Positions 8,226 through 16,297 of a stretch of 38,650 nucleotides of DNA are shown here, one piece after another. How positions within the stretch are numbered: the first letter of the stretch is position 1; the number at the start of each line of letters is the position of its first letter. A program made the position numbers and the translations under genes. Origin of the DNA: an uncultured Collinsella sp. (GTDB taxonomy: Bacteria > Actinomycetota > Coriobacteriia > Coriobacteriales > Coriobacteriaceae); NCBI GenBank assembly GCA_902478885.1, contig CABSMS010000007.1:1-38650 (forward strand), written 5' to 3'. The notes under the pieces were generated by a model. It saw nothing but the letters and a program-made list of their open reading frames with translations, did not search any database and was not told the DNA's origin.

Positions 8226-9746
8226 TTACGCCTGGCGGTAATGATCGAAGAAGTCGGCGAGGTCTTCGAGCGACTCTTTGAGCACTTCCATGCGCGGCAG
8301 GTACACGATGCGGAAGTGGTCGGGCTCGGCCCAGTTAAAGCCGCCGCCGCGCGTGATCAGGATTTTCTTCTCGTGCAGCAGGTCGAGGGCGAACTGCTCG
8401 TCATCGGTGATGTTGAACTTCTTCACATCCATCTTGGGGAAGATGTAGAACGCCGCGCGCGGCTTAACCACCGAGATGCCGTCAATCTTGTTGAGCGCCT
8501 CATACACAAAGTTGCGCTGCTCGTAGACACGGCCGCCGGGACGGATGTAGTCGTTAACGGACTGATGACCACCGAGTGCCGTCTGAACGATCGACTGAGC
8601 CGGCACGTTGGAGCACAGGCGCATGTTGGAGAGCATGTTGATACCCATGATGAAGTCGCTCATGCAGCGCTGGTTGCCCGAAAGCACCATCCAGCCAATA
8701 CGATAGCCCGCAATCATGTGCGACTTGGAAAGGCCACTAAAGGTGACGCAGGGCAGGTCGGGGGCGAGCGAGGCAATCGAGACGTGCTCGTAGCCGTCCA
8801 TGCACAGGCGGTCGTAGATCTCATCGGCAAAGATCATCAGCTGATGCCTGCGTGCAACCTCGACGATGCCCTCGAGCACCTCGCGCGGATAGACGGAACC
8901 CGTGGGGTTGTTGGGGTTGATGATGACGAGGGCCTTGGTCGCGCTCGTGATCTTGGACTCCATATCCTCCAGGTCGGGATACCAATCCGCCTGCTCATCG
9001 CACAGATAGTGTACGGGATGACCGCCGGCAAGGGTTGCGCACGCCGTCCAGAGCGGATAGTCGGGGCTGGGGATCAGAATCTCGTCGCCATTGTCGAGCA
9101 GCGCGTTCATCGAAAGCTGAATGAGCTCGGACACGCCGTTGCCCGTGTAGATATGCTCCATCTGAACGTTGGGCAGGCCCTTGATCTGCGAATACTGCAT
9201 AATCGCCTTGCGCGCGGAGAACAGGCCACGCGAGTTGGAATAGCCTTCGCAGTCGGGCAGCTGCTGGCGCATGTCCTTGATGACCTCATCGGGCGTGCGG
9301 AAACCGAAGGGCGCCGGGTTACCGATATTGAGCTTGAGGATGCGCTCGCCCTCGTCCTCCATACGGGCGGCCTCGTCGACGACGGGACCGCGCACGTCAT
9401 ACAGGACGTTATCGAGCTTGGTGGACTTAGAAAAAGTACGCATGGTGGTGCTCCTTGCAATTTGAGCTGAGGGATGGGGTTCGGGCTTGGAATCGTTGCG
9501 GGGTGATGATGCCTCGCCTTGATCGGCGTCGCCGGCAAGCAGCCAGGTAACATCGACCTCCAAAATACGGGCGAGCAGCTCAGCCACATCGCGCCGCGGG
9601 GTCGTCTTGCCGCTCACATATTGGCTCATCTGACTCTTGCCGAGTTTTTTGCCGAGCATCTCCGATGCGCGGATCACGTCCGACTGGCGAACGTCGCGAT
9701 CGGACATAGTCTGTCGCAGGCGATCGCTAAACGTCTCTTGGGCCAC
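8226..9746 (-). CDS. XRE helix-turn-helix domain fused to AlaA-type aminotransferase
   Basis: A 506-residue two-domain protein. Residues 1-75 form a Cro/CI (XRE) DNA-binding domain (FSDRLRQTMSDRDVRQSDVI, then KSQMSQYVSGKTTPRRD). A low-complexity linker follows, then a complete class I/II aminotransferase of the AlaA/YfbQ kind, which interconverts alanine and glutamate using pyridoxal phosphate. The cofactor lysine is in SGLSKSHMIAGYRIGW, and FADEIYDRL and FRIVYLP supply the cofactor and substrate contacts. The start is GTG 9746, preceded by AAGGAGG with a 5-nt spacer; the longer frame to 9797 has no such site. MocR regulators carry a GntR-type domain, so this XRE version is a different solution. 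GTTCAATT boxes over the promoter suggest autoregulation, perhaps sensing amino acids or PLP. The catalytic residues look intact. Confidence 0.88.
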   Translation of the reverse strand: MAQETFSDRLRQTMSDRDVRQSDVIRASEMLGKKLGKSQMSQYVSGKTTPRRDVAELLARILEVDVTWLLAGDADQGEASSPRNDSKPEPHPSAQIARSTTMRTFSKSTKLDNVLYDVRGPVVDEAARMEDEGERILKLNIGNPAPFGFRTPDEVIKDMRQQLPDCEGYSNSRGLFSARKAIMQYSQIKGLPNVQMEHIYTGNGVSELIQLSMNALLDNGDEILIPSPDYPLWTACATLAGGHPVHYLCDEQADWYPDLEDMESKITSATKALVIINPNNPTGSVYPREVLEGIVEVARRHQLMIFADEIYDRLCMDGYEHVSIASLAPDLPCVTFSGLSKSHMIAGYRIGWMVLSGNQRCMSDFIMGINMLSNMRLCSNVPAQSIVQTALGGHQSVNDYIRPGGRVYEQRNFVYEALNKIDGISVVKPRAAFYIFPKMDVKKFNITDDEQFALDLLHEKKILITRGGGFNWAEPDHFRIVYLPRMEVLKESLEDLADFFDHYRQA

Positions 9747-9764
9747 TAGAACCTCCTTGCTGGC

Positions 9765-9852
9765 AAAGTTCAATTTATAGAATACGAATTGAACCAAGGT
9801 TCAATTTAGGCAGCAGTATAACGCGGCACCTCATTCGAAAGTTCAATTTCAT
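9765..9852. promoter_or_regulatory. Promoter with repeated GTTCAATT operator boxes
   Basis: A perfect palindrome, AATTGAACCAAGGTTCAATT, lies at 9787-9806. Two further copies of AAAGTTCAATTT lie at 9765-9776 and 9838-9849. On the minus strand a possible -35 TTGAAC (9799-9804) and a weak -10 TCTATA (9776-9781) with a 17-nt spacer overlap these boxes. A repressor bound here would block transcription of the XRE-aminotransferase gene. Confidence 0.65.
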
Positions 9853-9908
9853 AAGAAAATGCACCGGACTCTGAGATTTGCCCAAAGTGGGCAATGACGC
9901 GCACACGT

Positions 9909-10766
9909 TTAGAGGTATTCGAGGAAACGGGCGGCGGCAAGCGAAACATCGGCCGTTCGATATATCGCATTGATCTTCCGATGAGGATGTCCCTCGAGCG
10001 GACGCACGGCAACATCGAACTGACAGCGACGCAAGATGAGCGCGGGAAGAATGCTAACGCCCAGGCCGTCCTCGACCATAGCCATAATCGCATAGTCATC
10101 CCAAGTCGACAGCTTAGAGCGCACCGCCAGGCCCGCGCGGCGAAACAGCGGCGTAATCTCGTCGTCGCTACCGCGTTCCAGCAGGATAAACTGCTCGTTG
10201 GCCAAATCGGCAAGGGAAACGACCTCCGCGGTGGCAAGCGAGGAGTCCGCTGGCACCACGGCCATCAGCTCGTCTTGCACCAACGGTCGCGACGCCATGC
10301 CGGCGCCGCGTGGCTCGCGCGGAATAAAGCCCAGGTCGCAGCGACCTTCCGCCACCCATTGTTCAATCTCTGAGTAATCGCCCATCAGCAACTCATAATC
10401 GACGTCCGGATGATCGGCGCGAAAGCGCGCGATCACCGGCGGCAGTACATGAGTCGCCACACTCGAAAACGTACCGATACAGATCTTGCCGCGCATGAGC
10501 CCTCGCATCTCGTCCACGCGTCGCTGCAAGCGGCCAAACTCTTCGCATAACGCCTCGACTGCCGGCATGACCTGCCGCCCGTCGGCAGAAAGCACCACGC
10601 CCTCGCGGCTGCGATCAAGCACCTTAAAACCCCAGTCTGCCTCAAGGTCGCCCACCATGCGGCTCACGCCCGACTGCGAATAGCTCAGCCGCTCTGCAGC
10701 ACGCGTAAAGCTGCCGGCACGCACCGTCTCGAGCAGCACTTGCATCTTTTGGATATTGGTCTCCAC
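9909..10766 (-). CDS. LysR-family regulator, divergent from an EamA transporter
   Basis: A 285-residue LysR-type regulator. The helix-turn-helix occupies residues 1-60 (SFTRAAERLSYSQSGVSRMV), and the effector-binding domain starts near residue 92 (GKICIGTFSSVATHVLPPV). It is transcribed away from the EamA transporter gene across a 118-bp gap holding a GTTCAC/GTGAAC inverted repeat, the classic arrangement for a LysR protein that controls its divergent neighbour and itself. The ligand may be whatever the transporter exports, which is inference. Confidence 0.9.
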   Translation of the reverse strand: METNIQKMQVLLETVRAGSFTRAAERLSYSQSGVSRMVGDLEADWGFKVLDRSREGVVLSADGRQVMPAVEALCEEFGRLQRRVDEMRGLMRGKICIGTFSSVATHVLPPVIARFRADHPDVDYELLMGDYSEIEQWVAEGRCDLGFIPREPRGAGMASRPLVQDELMAVVPADSSLATAEVVSLADLANEQFILLERGSDDEITPLFRRAGLAVRSKLSTWDDYAIMAMVEDGLGVSILPALILRRCQFDVAVRPLEGHPHRKINAIYRTADVSLAAARFLEYL

Positions 10767-10838
10767 GGCACGTCCCCACCCTTGTATGAGTTTTTGTCAT
10801 GTTTTCCATGCATTATATTCGCTTTTCTTCTAAAGCCA

Positions 10839-10855
10839 GTTCACCCATAGTGAAC
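10839..10855. promoter_or_regulatory. Putative LysR operator
   Basis: GTTCAC and GTGAAC flank a 5-nt CCATA centre in the divergent LysR/EamA intergenic region, 30 nt upstream of the EamA start. The dyad has the size expected for a LysR recognition site. Confidence 0.5.
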
Positions 10856-10884
10856 ATGCTCGGATATAGAGGAGATGGAAGCGC

Positions 10885-11796
10885 ATGAACAACGGACTGT
10901 TTACGTACTTAGCAGCATTGCTATTGTTTGGCTCCAACGGCATCATCGCCGCTGCCATCGCGCTGCCGAGCTCCGATATCGTGCTGCTACGCACTTTTCT
11001 GGGAGCCCTCTCGCTTGTAACCATCCTCGCCACTACCCAACACCATAAGTTGCAGGCGCCATCTCGTCCCCGCGAAGCCGCGGCCCTCCTCCTCTCGGGA
11101 GCTGCGCTGGGCGCCAGCTGGATTTTTCTGTTCCGCGCCTACCAGACGATCGGCGTCGGCGTATCCTCGCTGCTGTACTACTGCGGCCCCATCATTGTCA
11201 TGGCGCTCTCCCCGCTCATCTTTGGCGAAAAGCTGACCGGCGGCAAAATCGCCGGCTTTGTCGCCGTCGCCTGCGGTGCTTTTCTCATTGCAGCACAAGG
11301 TCTAGGCGGCAATATGCCCATTGCGGGCATCGTCTGTGGAATCGCCTCGGCCTTCTGCTATGCATTGATGGTCATCGCTAGCAAGGGTGCGCCGCACATC
11401 GAGGGCCTCGAGAACTCCACGCTCCAGGTGTGCGCCGCCTTTGTGACCGCACTGGTCCTCACGCTCATCACGCAGGGCGCTCCCTCATTCCTGTCCGCCG
11501 GTATCGCCGCCAGTATTGATTGGCGCGCCGTCGCTATGCTCGGCGTCGTCAACACCGGCATCGGTTGCCTGCTCTACTTTAGCGCCGTCGCCAAGCTGCC
11601 CGTCCAGACCGTCGCTGTCGTCGGCTACCTCGAGCCGCTTTCGGCGGTCGTGTTCTCGGCCGCCCTTTTGGGTGAAGCCATAACACCGGTCCGCCTGATG
11701 GGCGCCGCGCTTATCATCGGCGGCGCGATTTTTTGCGAACTCGCCGGCAAACGCGCAAACGCCAAGGCTGGCATCGCCCAGTCAGCACGTGCTTAA
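10885..11796 (+). CDS. EamA-family (DMT) transporter
   Basis: A 303-residue drug/metabolite-transporter superfamily protein with ten predicted hydrophobic segments in two EamA repeats (about residues 5-135 and 145-285). The repeat signatures end in PLIFGEKLTGGKIAGF and SAALLGEAITPVRLMGA, the conserved Glu/Gly region after helices 4 and 9. Such proteins usually export amino acids or other metabolites. ATG 10885 has a GGAG/GGAAG stretch just upstream. Control by the divergent LysR gene is likely. The substrate is unknown. Confidence 0.88.
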   Translation: MNNGLFTYLAALLLFGSNGIIAAAIALPSSDIVLLRTFLGALSLVTILATTQHHKLQAPSRPREAAALLLSGAALGASWIFLFRAYQTIGVGVSSLLYYCGPIIVMALSPLIFGEKLTGGKIAGFVAVACGAFLIAAQGLGGNMPIAGIVCGIASAFCYALMVIASKGAPHIEGLENSTLQVCAAFVTALVLTLITQGAPSFLSAGIAASIDWRAVAMLGVVNTGIGCLLYFSAVAKLPVQTVAVVGYLEPLSAVVFSAALLGEAITPVRLMGAALIIGGAIFCELAGKRANAKAGIAQSARA

Positions 11797-11829
11797 AAGC
11801 CCTGCTTTGAAATGCTACCTGCATAGATA

Positions 11830-11853
11830 AATAATCCCCAGCTGAGGATTATT
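11830..11853 (+). terminator. Hairpin between eamA-like gene and kup
   Basis: AATAATCC pairs with GGATTATT around an 8-nt loop, 34 nt after the transporter stop. The following T content is modest, so it may be a weak terminator or a leader structure of kup. Confidence 0.45.
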
Positions 11854-11952
11854 GTCTAAAATAACCCGATGTGCCAAACTGCTCTTGTATGTATAAAGAC
11901 GGCATAAAGTTTTTTGTCCTAGACAGATAACCGGATGTCTAAGGGAGTCCTC

Positions 11953-14184
11953 GTGGCACACAACAAACTGGAGGCAAACCTCCAAGACCAGCGCGGGCAA
12001 GGCGGGCACGGAGCCATCCCCCTCTCCGCTGGCATGCTGCTCGTAACGCTCGGCGTCGTCTATGGCGACATCGGCACGAGCCCCATGTACACCATGAAAT
12101 CAATCGTCGCCAACAACGGCGGCATCGGTACCGTCAGCGAGGACATGATCCTGGGCGCGCTTTCGCTCGTCATCTGGACCATGACGCTCGTGACCACGGT
12201 CAAGTACGTGGTAATCGCCATGAAGGCCGACAACCACAACGAAGGCGGCATCTTCGCCCTGTTCAGTCTCGTGCGCAAGGTGGCGCCATGGCTGATTCTC
12301 CCCGCCATGATCGGCGGCGCGGCGCTGCTCGCTGACGGCATCCTCACCCCCGCCGTCACGGTTACCACGGCCATCGAGGGCTTGCGCACTATCGAGTGGG
12401 GCCATGCGCTTTTGGGTGACGGCCAGACCAACGTAATCATCATCACCATCATCATTATCTGCGGCCTGTTTGCCATGCAGCGCGCCGGCACCTCGTCAAT
12501 CGGCAAGCTGTTCGGCCCGCTTATGACGCTGTGGTTCCTGTTCTTGGCTGGCGCCGGCCTGTTCAACATGCTCGGCAACCTGTCCATCCTGCGCGCGCTC
12601 AACCCCATCCGCGGCATCATGTTCCTGTTCTCGCCCATCAACCACTCGGGCATCATGGTGCTCGGCTTTGTCTTCCTGTCGACGACCGGCGCCGAGGCCC
12701 TCTACTCGGACATGGGCCACGTTGGCAAGGCCAACATCCATGCATCCTGGCCGTTTGTTAAGGCGGCCCTTATCCTCAACTATCTGGGTCAGGGAGCTTG
12801 GCTGCTCGCCAATAACTCCAACCCCCAGATGCTCGCGATGGATATCGTCAACCCGTTTTATATGATGCTTCCCGAGCCCCTGCGCCCCTTTGCCATCGTG
12901 CTTTCGGCCGTAGCGGCCATCATCGCCTCGCAGGCGCTCATCACCGGCTCGTTCTCGCTGGTATCCGAGGCCACGCGTCTCAACCTTATGCCGCATCTGC
13001 GCATCCACTACCCCAGCGACACCAAGGGCCAGCTCTATATTCCGCTCGTCAACAACATCATGTGGGTCGGCTGCATCTTCATCGTGCTGCTGTTCCAAAA
13101 CTCCGAGCGCATGGAGAGCGCCTACGGCCTCGCCATTACCGTGACCGTGCTCATGACCACGACGCTTTTGACGAGCTATATCGCCGGCATCCTCAAGCAC
13201 AGGCTGGGTGCCTGCGTCTTCGCCCTGCTCTTCGGTGCCATTGAGCTGTGCTTCTTTGCCTCGTGCCTCACCATGTTCTTTGACGGCGGCTATGTGATGA
13301 TCTTCCTGGCCGCACTGCTGTTTGGCCTTATGTACGTGTGGCGTCGTGGCACCGCCATCGAGCGCACGCAAACGATCCTGCTGCCCGTCTCCAAATACAT
13401 CGATCAGCTCAACCGCCTGCGCAACGACGAGACCTACCCCGTGCTCGCCGACAATCTGGTGTTCCTCACCAACAGCCCCGATCCGCTCACGCTCGACCGC
13501 GACGTGCTCTATTCCATCCTGGACAAGCACCCCAAGCGCGCCAAGGCATACTGGTTCATTAACGTGCACGTTACCGACGAACCCTATACGCACGAGTATT
13601 CCGTCGAGACCTTTGGCACAGACTTCCTCTTCCGCGTTCGCCTGGACCTGGGCTTTAAGGTCAACCAGCGCGTCAACGCCTATCTGCGTCAGATCGTCGG
13701 CGACTTGATGGCATCGGGCGAGCTGCCGCCGCAACATCACACCTACTCCATCTACGAGACACGCGGCAACGTGGGTGACTTCCGCTTTTGCATGCTGCGC
13801 AAGATGCTTGCCCCCGAAACGGACATCAACCGCAATGACCACCGCGTGATGGCTATCAAGTACGCCGTCCGCCGCGCCTGCGGAAGCCCGGCACGCTGGT
13901 ATGGTCTTGAGAACTCGGCCATCATCATCGAGTACGTGCCGCTGTTTGCCCGCATGCGCCCGGCCGTTAAGCTCGTGCGCACCCAGGTGCCGCTCGAGGT
14001 TCAGATCGAAGAGGCCGAGGAAATGGAAGTCGACATCTTCTCGGACGACTTGGTCAACGGCAACGAGGCCGGTAGGGACATGAACGTCGATCCCACCGAG
14101 CTGCTCGAGAGCGTCGCCGATACGCCCGAACAGCAACAGCTCGACGGCCTCGAGAACGAACAACTCAACGACGCCAACTTCTAG
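11953..14184 (+). CDS. kup: Kup-type potassium uptake transporter
   Basis: A Kup/HAK/KT potassium:proton symporter of about 743 residues. The family signature GVVYGDIGTSPMYT is near the N-terminus, ADNHNEGGIFALFSL follows helix 2 (usually DNxGEGG), and about twelve membrane segments precede a long cytosolic C-terminal domain that ends in a very acidic tail rich in Glu, Asp and Asn. GTG 11953 is preferred because AAGGGAG lies 5 nt upstream; an in-frame ATG at 11935 has no good ribosome binding site. Many actinobacterial kup genes sit behind c-di-AMP riboswitches, but none is recognisable in the 156 bp upstream. The gene stands alone between terminators. Confidence 0.95.
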   Translation: MAHNKLEANLQDQRGQGGHGAIPLSAGMLLVTLGVVYGDIGTSPMYTMKSIVANNGGIGTVSEDMILGALSLVIWTMTLVTTVKYVVIAMKADNHNEGGIFALFSLVRKVAPWLILPAMIGGAALLADGILTPAVTVTTAIEGLRTIEWGHALLGDGQTNVIIITIIIICGLFAMQRAGTSSIGKLFGPLMTLWFLFLAGAGLFNMLGNLSILRALNPIRGIMFLFSPINHSGIMVLGFVFLSTTGAEALYSDMGHVGKANIHASWPFVKAALILNYLGQGAWLLANNSNPQMLAMDIVNPFYMMLPEPLRPFAIVLSAVAAIIASQALITGSFSLVSEATRLNLMPHLRIHYPSDTKGQLYIPLVNNIMWVGCIFIVLLFQNSERMESAYGLAITVTVLMTTTLLTSYIAGILKHRLGACVFALLFGAIELCFFASCLTMFFDGGYVMIFLAALLFGLMYVWRRGTAIERTQTILLPVSKYIDQLNRLRNDETYPVLADNLVFLTNSPDPLTLDRDVLYSILDKHPKRAKAYWFINVHVTDEPYTHEYSVETFGTDFLFRVRLDLGFKVNQRVNAYLRQIVGDLMASGELPPQHHTYSIYETRGNVGDFRFCMLRKMLAPETDINRNDHRVMAIKYAVRRACGSPARWYGLENSAIIIEYVPLFARMRPAVKLVRTQVPLEVQIEEAEEMEVDIFSDDLVNGNEAGRDMNVDPTELLESVADTPEQQQLDGLENEQLNDANF

Positions 14185-14204
14185 CGACGCCATAAATCAA
14201 CGAC

Positions 14205-14243
14205 AGCGGCCCTGCGCCTCACGATCTGCCAGGGCCGCTTTTG
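14205..14243 (+). terminator. Intrinsic terminator of kup
   Basis: AGCGGCCCTG pairs with CAGGGCCGCT and is followed by TTTT, 20 nt after the kup stop. Nineteen bases of it (GCGGCCCTGCGCCTCACGA) recur in the hairpin at 16238-16276. Confidence 0.88.
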
Positions 14244-14301
14244 TCTACGTTTTTGGCCAGGTAAAACACCTTTGAGGCTTTACCTGGGCGTAATCGTAGA
14301 C
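14243..14301. repeat. 59-nt palindromic element
   Basis: Outer arms GTCTACG/CGTAGAC and inner arms CCAGGTAAA/TTTACCTGG are both perfect and sit symmetrically, so the whole 59 nt is a gapped palindrome. It lies directly after the kup terminator and before the end of the lipoprotein esterase gene. It could be a repeat-element palindrome or a second terminator-like hairpin. Confidence 0.6.
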
Positions 14302-14395
14302 TGCTATTCGGCATTTCCGGGGCTAGACAACCGCCTGGCCCCAATCGGTCATATAACCCTAGCCCACATTGAAATGCCATCGAAAAAGAAGCAGG

Positions 14396-15946
14396 CTATA
14401 GAGACTGGTCTCTCACCCACTCGATGAGTTCGGGGATCGCATAAGCGTATTGCCAGGTAAAGTTATGAGTGTTTCCACCCTGGACCGTCTTGTCGGTGCT
14501 ATCGAGAGTTCCCTTCTCTACATGAAGGAAAACGACATGCGCCCCATCGGTCACCGCTTGTTTACAGGCCGAGGAGCAGACATCCGAGAGCTCGACCATA
14601 AGCTCATCGAGCGTCTTCTGGCTGCTAGCCGCCTTGGCTCCTTCCTGGTTACCCGAAGGGTTTTTCTCTCCCGTTGCGTCGTAATCAATCCACAGGCCAC
14701 TCGTATGTCCTTCGCCGTCATAGTTATAGGCGCAATTCAGCTGCTTCTCAACATAAGGAATTCCGATACTCGCGACACCCTTCTCGGGATCCGTCATACC
14801 GCCATAGGAATTGGAATCGTCTTCAGAAACGAATATCACCATGGGCGTCTTGGCAATCGGAGTCATGTTGCCTTGCCCGGCAACGAGCATAAGCGCTGCA
14901 AAGGAATTGTCATCGGGATGCTTGGAGGCATATTCGATGAGGGCCATGCACCCGGCAGATTCGCCCGTCCCGTAAATGCGATCCGGATCGATTGAGTAAC
15001 CCTGGTCGATCAGGTCCTCGATTACATGCAGGCAAGTCTCGATATCGCAACAAGTTCCAGCGATCGTCAGCACAAATTGTGACCCATCAGCCCAGGCAAG
15101 GGCTCCCAGACCTTGACGAAGATTCACCCTCACATCGCAGGTGGTTACCCCCGCATCCGGCAGGAAGAGCGTGATGGGGTATTTCTTTGCCTTGTCGTAG
15201 TCGTCAGGCTGTGCCAAGGCAAACGAAGCATGGAATCCAGTTTTGGGGTCATCGTAGGTCCCTGCAACAAACTTGTCTGCCTCGGAGTTGAGAACAGTCG
15301 AAGCCACGAGATATCGGGAGGATGTCTCGTCGCCTGTAAGCTTTTTACCTGCAGAATCCTTGAGATCCTTTATTTGGGCGATTTTGACGCAACCGCTATC
15401 AAGGGATACGGGACCGTTTGAGCCTACGCACCCACGCGTCATCTGAAACATCAACGTCTGTGCGCCCGCATCTGCTGGATCGAGCTCGACGATGACGTAC
15501 GTTCCCTTGCTTTTGCCCCCTTCATCACTCAGCTCGGCTTTGTCGTTTACATAGGCAGTGACAATCGAGCGTCCCAAAACCGAGAAAGATCCCAGCCCCT
15601 TTTCCTGAGCCTGTTGACCGATGCCGCCATGTCCGGGATCAACCGAAGACGCATCGACATCCACGTCGTATTCAATCGCCACGCCGACAATCTTCTCTCC
15701 GATTGCATATGTTTTCGCAAGTGCAGAAACAGAGATAACGTGCTCGTAGTATTCGCTAACGTCGCTATCCGTGCCACCCAATTTGCCGTCGCTATCAACC
15801 TTCAGTGCATCATCCTTGCCGGCAGCCACGCTTCCCGCGCCGCTTTCGCTTCCAGACGCGCAGCCAACAAGCATAGAGGCGGTGCCCGCCAGCATTGTAG
15901 CCCCACCGGCCGTTAAAAAGCTTCGCCGACTCATTTCGAAAGCCAT
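14396..15946 (-). CDS. Tat-exported lipoprotein esterase (alpha/beta hydrolase)
   Basis: A 516-residue surface lipoprotein. The N-terminus MSRRSFLTAGG is a twin-arginine export signal, and LVGC at about residues 26-29 is a lipobox, so Cys29 would be lipidated. Residues about 60-230 look like a beta-rich Ig-like domain. From about residue 235 there is an alpha/beta hydrolase with the nucleophile elbow GTGESAG and a probable catalytic histidine in NTHNFTWQYA, resembling PHB-depolymerase/EstA-type esterases. Likely substrates are extracellular esters, for example feruloyl or acetyl groups on fibre, but this is inference. The start at 15946 has only a G-rich upstream stretch; an internal ATG at 15934 would also keep the Tat motif. 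The gene appears less GC-rich than its neighbours and is bordered by an AT-rich gap, which hints at acquisition. Confidence 0.82.
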   Translation of the reverse strand: MAFEMSRRSFLTAGGATMLAGTASMLVGCASGSESGAGSVAAGKDDALKVDSDGKLGGTDSDVSEYYEHVISVSALAKTYAIGEKIVGVAIEYDVDVDASSVDPGHGGIGQQAQEKGLGSFSVLGRSIVTAYVNDKAELSDEGGKSKGTYVIVELDPADAGAQTLMFQMTRGCVGSNGPVSLDSGCVKIAQIKDLKDSAGKKLTGDETSSRYLVASTVLNSEADKFVAGTYDDPKTGFHASFALAQPDDYDKAKKYPITLFLPDAGVTTCDVRVNLRQGLGALAWADGSQFVLTIAGTCCDIETCLHVIEDLIDQGYSIDPDRIYGTGESAGCMALIEYASKHPDDNSFAALMLVAGQGNMTPIAKTPMVIFVSEDDSNSYGGMTDPEKGVASIGIPYVEKQLNCAYNYDGEGHTSGLWIDYDATGEKNPSGNQEGAKAASSQKTLDELMVELSDVCSSACKQAVTDGAHVVFLHVEKGTLDSTDKTVQGGNTHNFTWQYAYAIPELIEWVRDQSL

Positions 15947-16237
15947 TTTTATTGCCCCGTTCCCCAGCCCGCTTCTGACTGGATTTTCAGCATTTCTAAT
16001 CAGAAATTAACGAAACGGAGTCCGTGCCTTCGAAGCGCCAAAACAGGGAATCCGTTGATGCCAGATGCCCGGCGCGCCGCTCGGAAGTAAAACTAAAGGA
16101 ATTTTATATAATCTAAATGAGCCAATCGATTCGCTTTTGAACGGCTATTATTCCAAAGATGAATTGAAACTACCGTTTGTTTAATATATTTTGACAAAGT
16201 CATCGGCATCATGTTTGCCTTCAACTTCTGATCTACC
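15947..16237. other. AT-rich intergenic region
   Basis: About 290 bp with no credible gene. It contains AT-rich runs around 16105-16115 and 16180-16200 that could hold the promoter of the lipoprotein gene on the minus strand, but no pair of boxes is convincing. The composition is clearly lower in GC than its surroundings. Confidence 0.5.
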
Positions 16238-16276
16238 AAGCGGCCCTGCGCCTCACGAGAGACGCAGGGCCGCTTT
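16238..16276. terminator. Intrinsic terminator, sequence-related to the kup terminator
   Basis: AAGCGGCCCTGCG pairs with CGCAGGGCCGCTT in a perfect 13-bp stem, downstream of the bile salt hydrolase stop (minus strand). The T-tract is weak on both strands. Confidence 0.75.
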
Positions 16277-16297
16277 GCATTGCAGTAAAGCTAACGG

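Noticed and set aside
8220..9470. A 416-residue plus-strand open frame opposite the aminotransferase
   Set aside because: It is an antisense shadow with repetitive Val/Leu/Asp/His composition and no domain. The aminotransferase frame carries full catalytic motifs.
11797..11952. A c-di-AMP riboswitch before kup
   Set aside because: Actinobacterial kup genes often have one, but the gap is only 156 bp and the conserved aptamer segments are not present. Only a simple hairpin is visible.
12496..14193. A 565-residue minus-strand open frame opposite kup
   Set aside because: It mirrors the codon structure of kup in a high-GC genome, has no ribosome binding site or recognisable domain, and the kup frame is clearly conserved.
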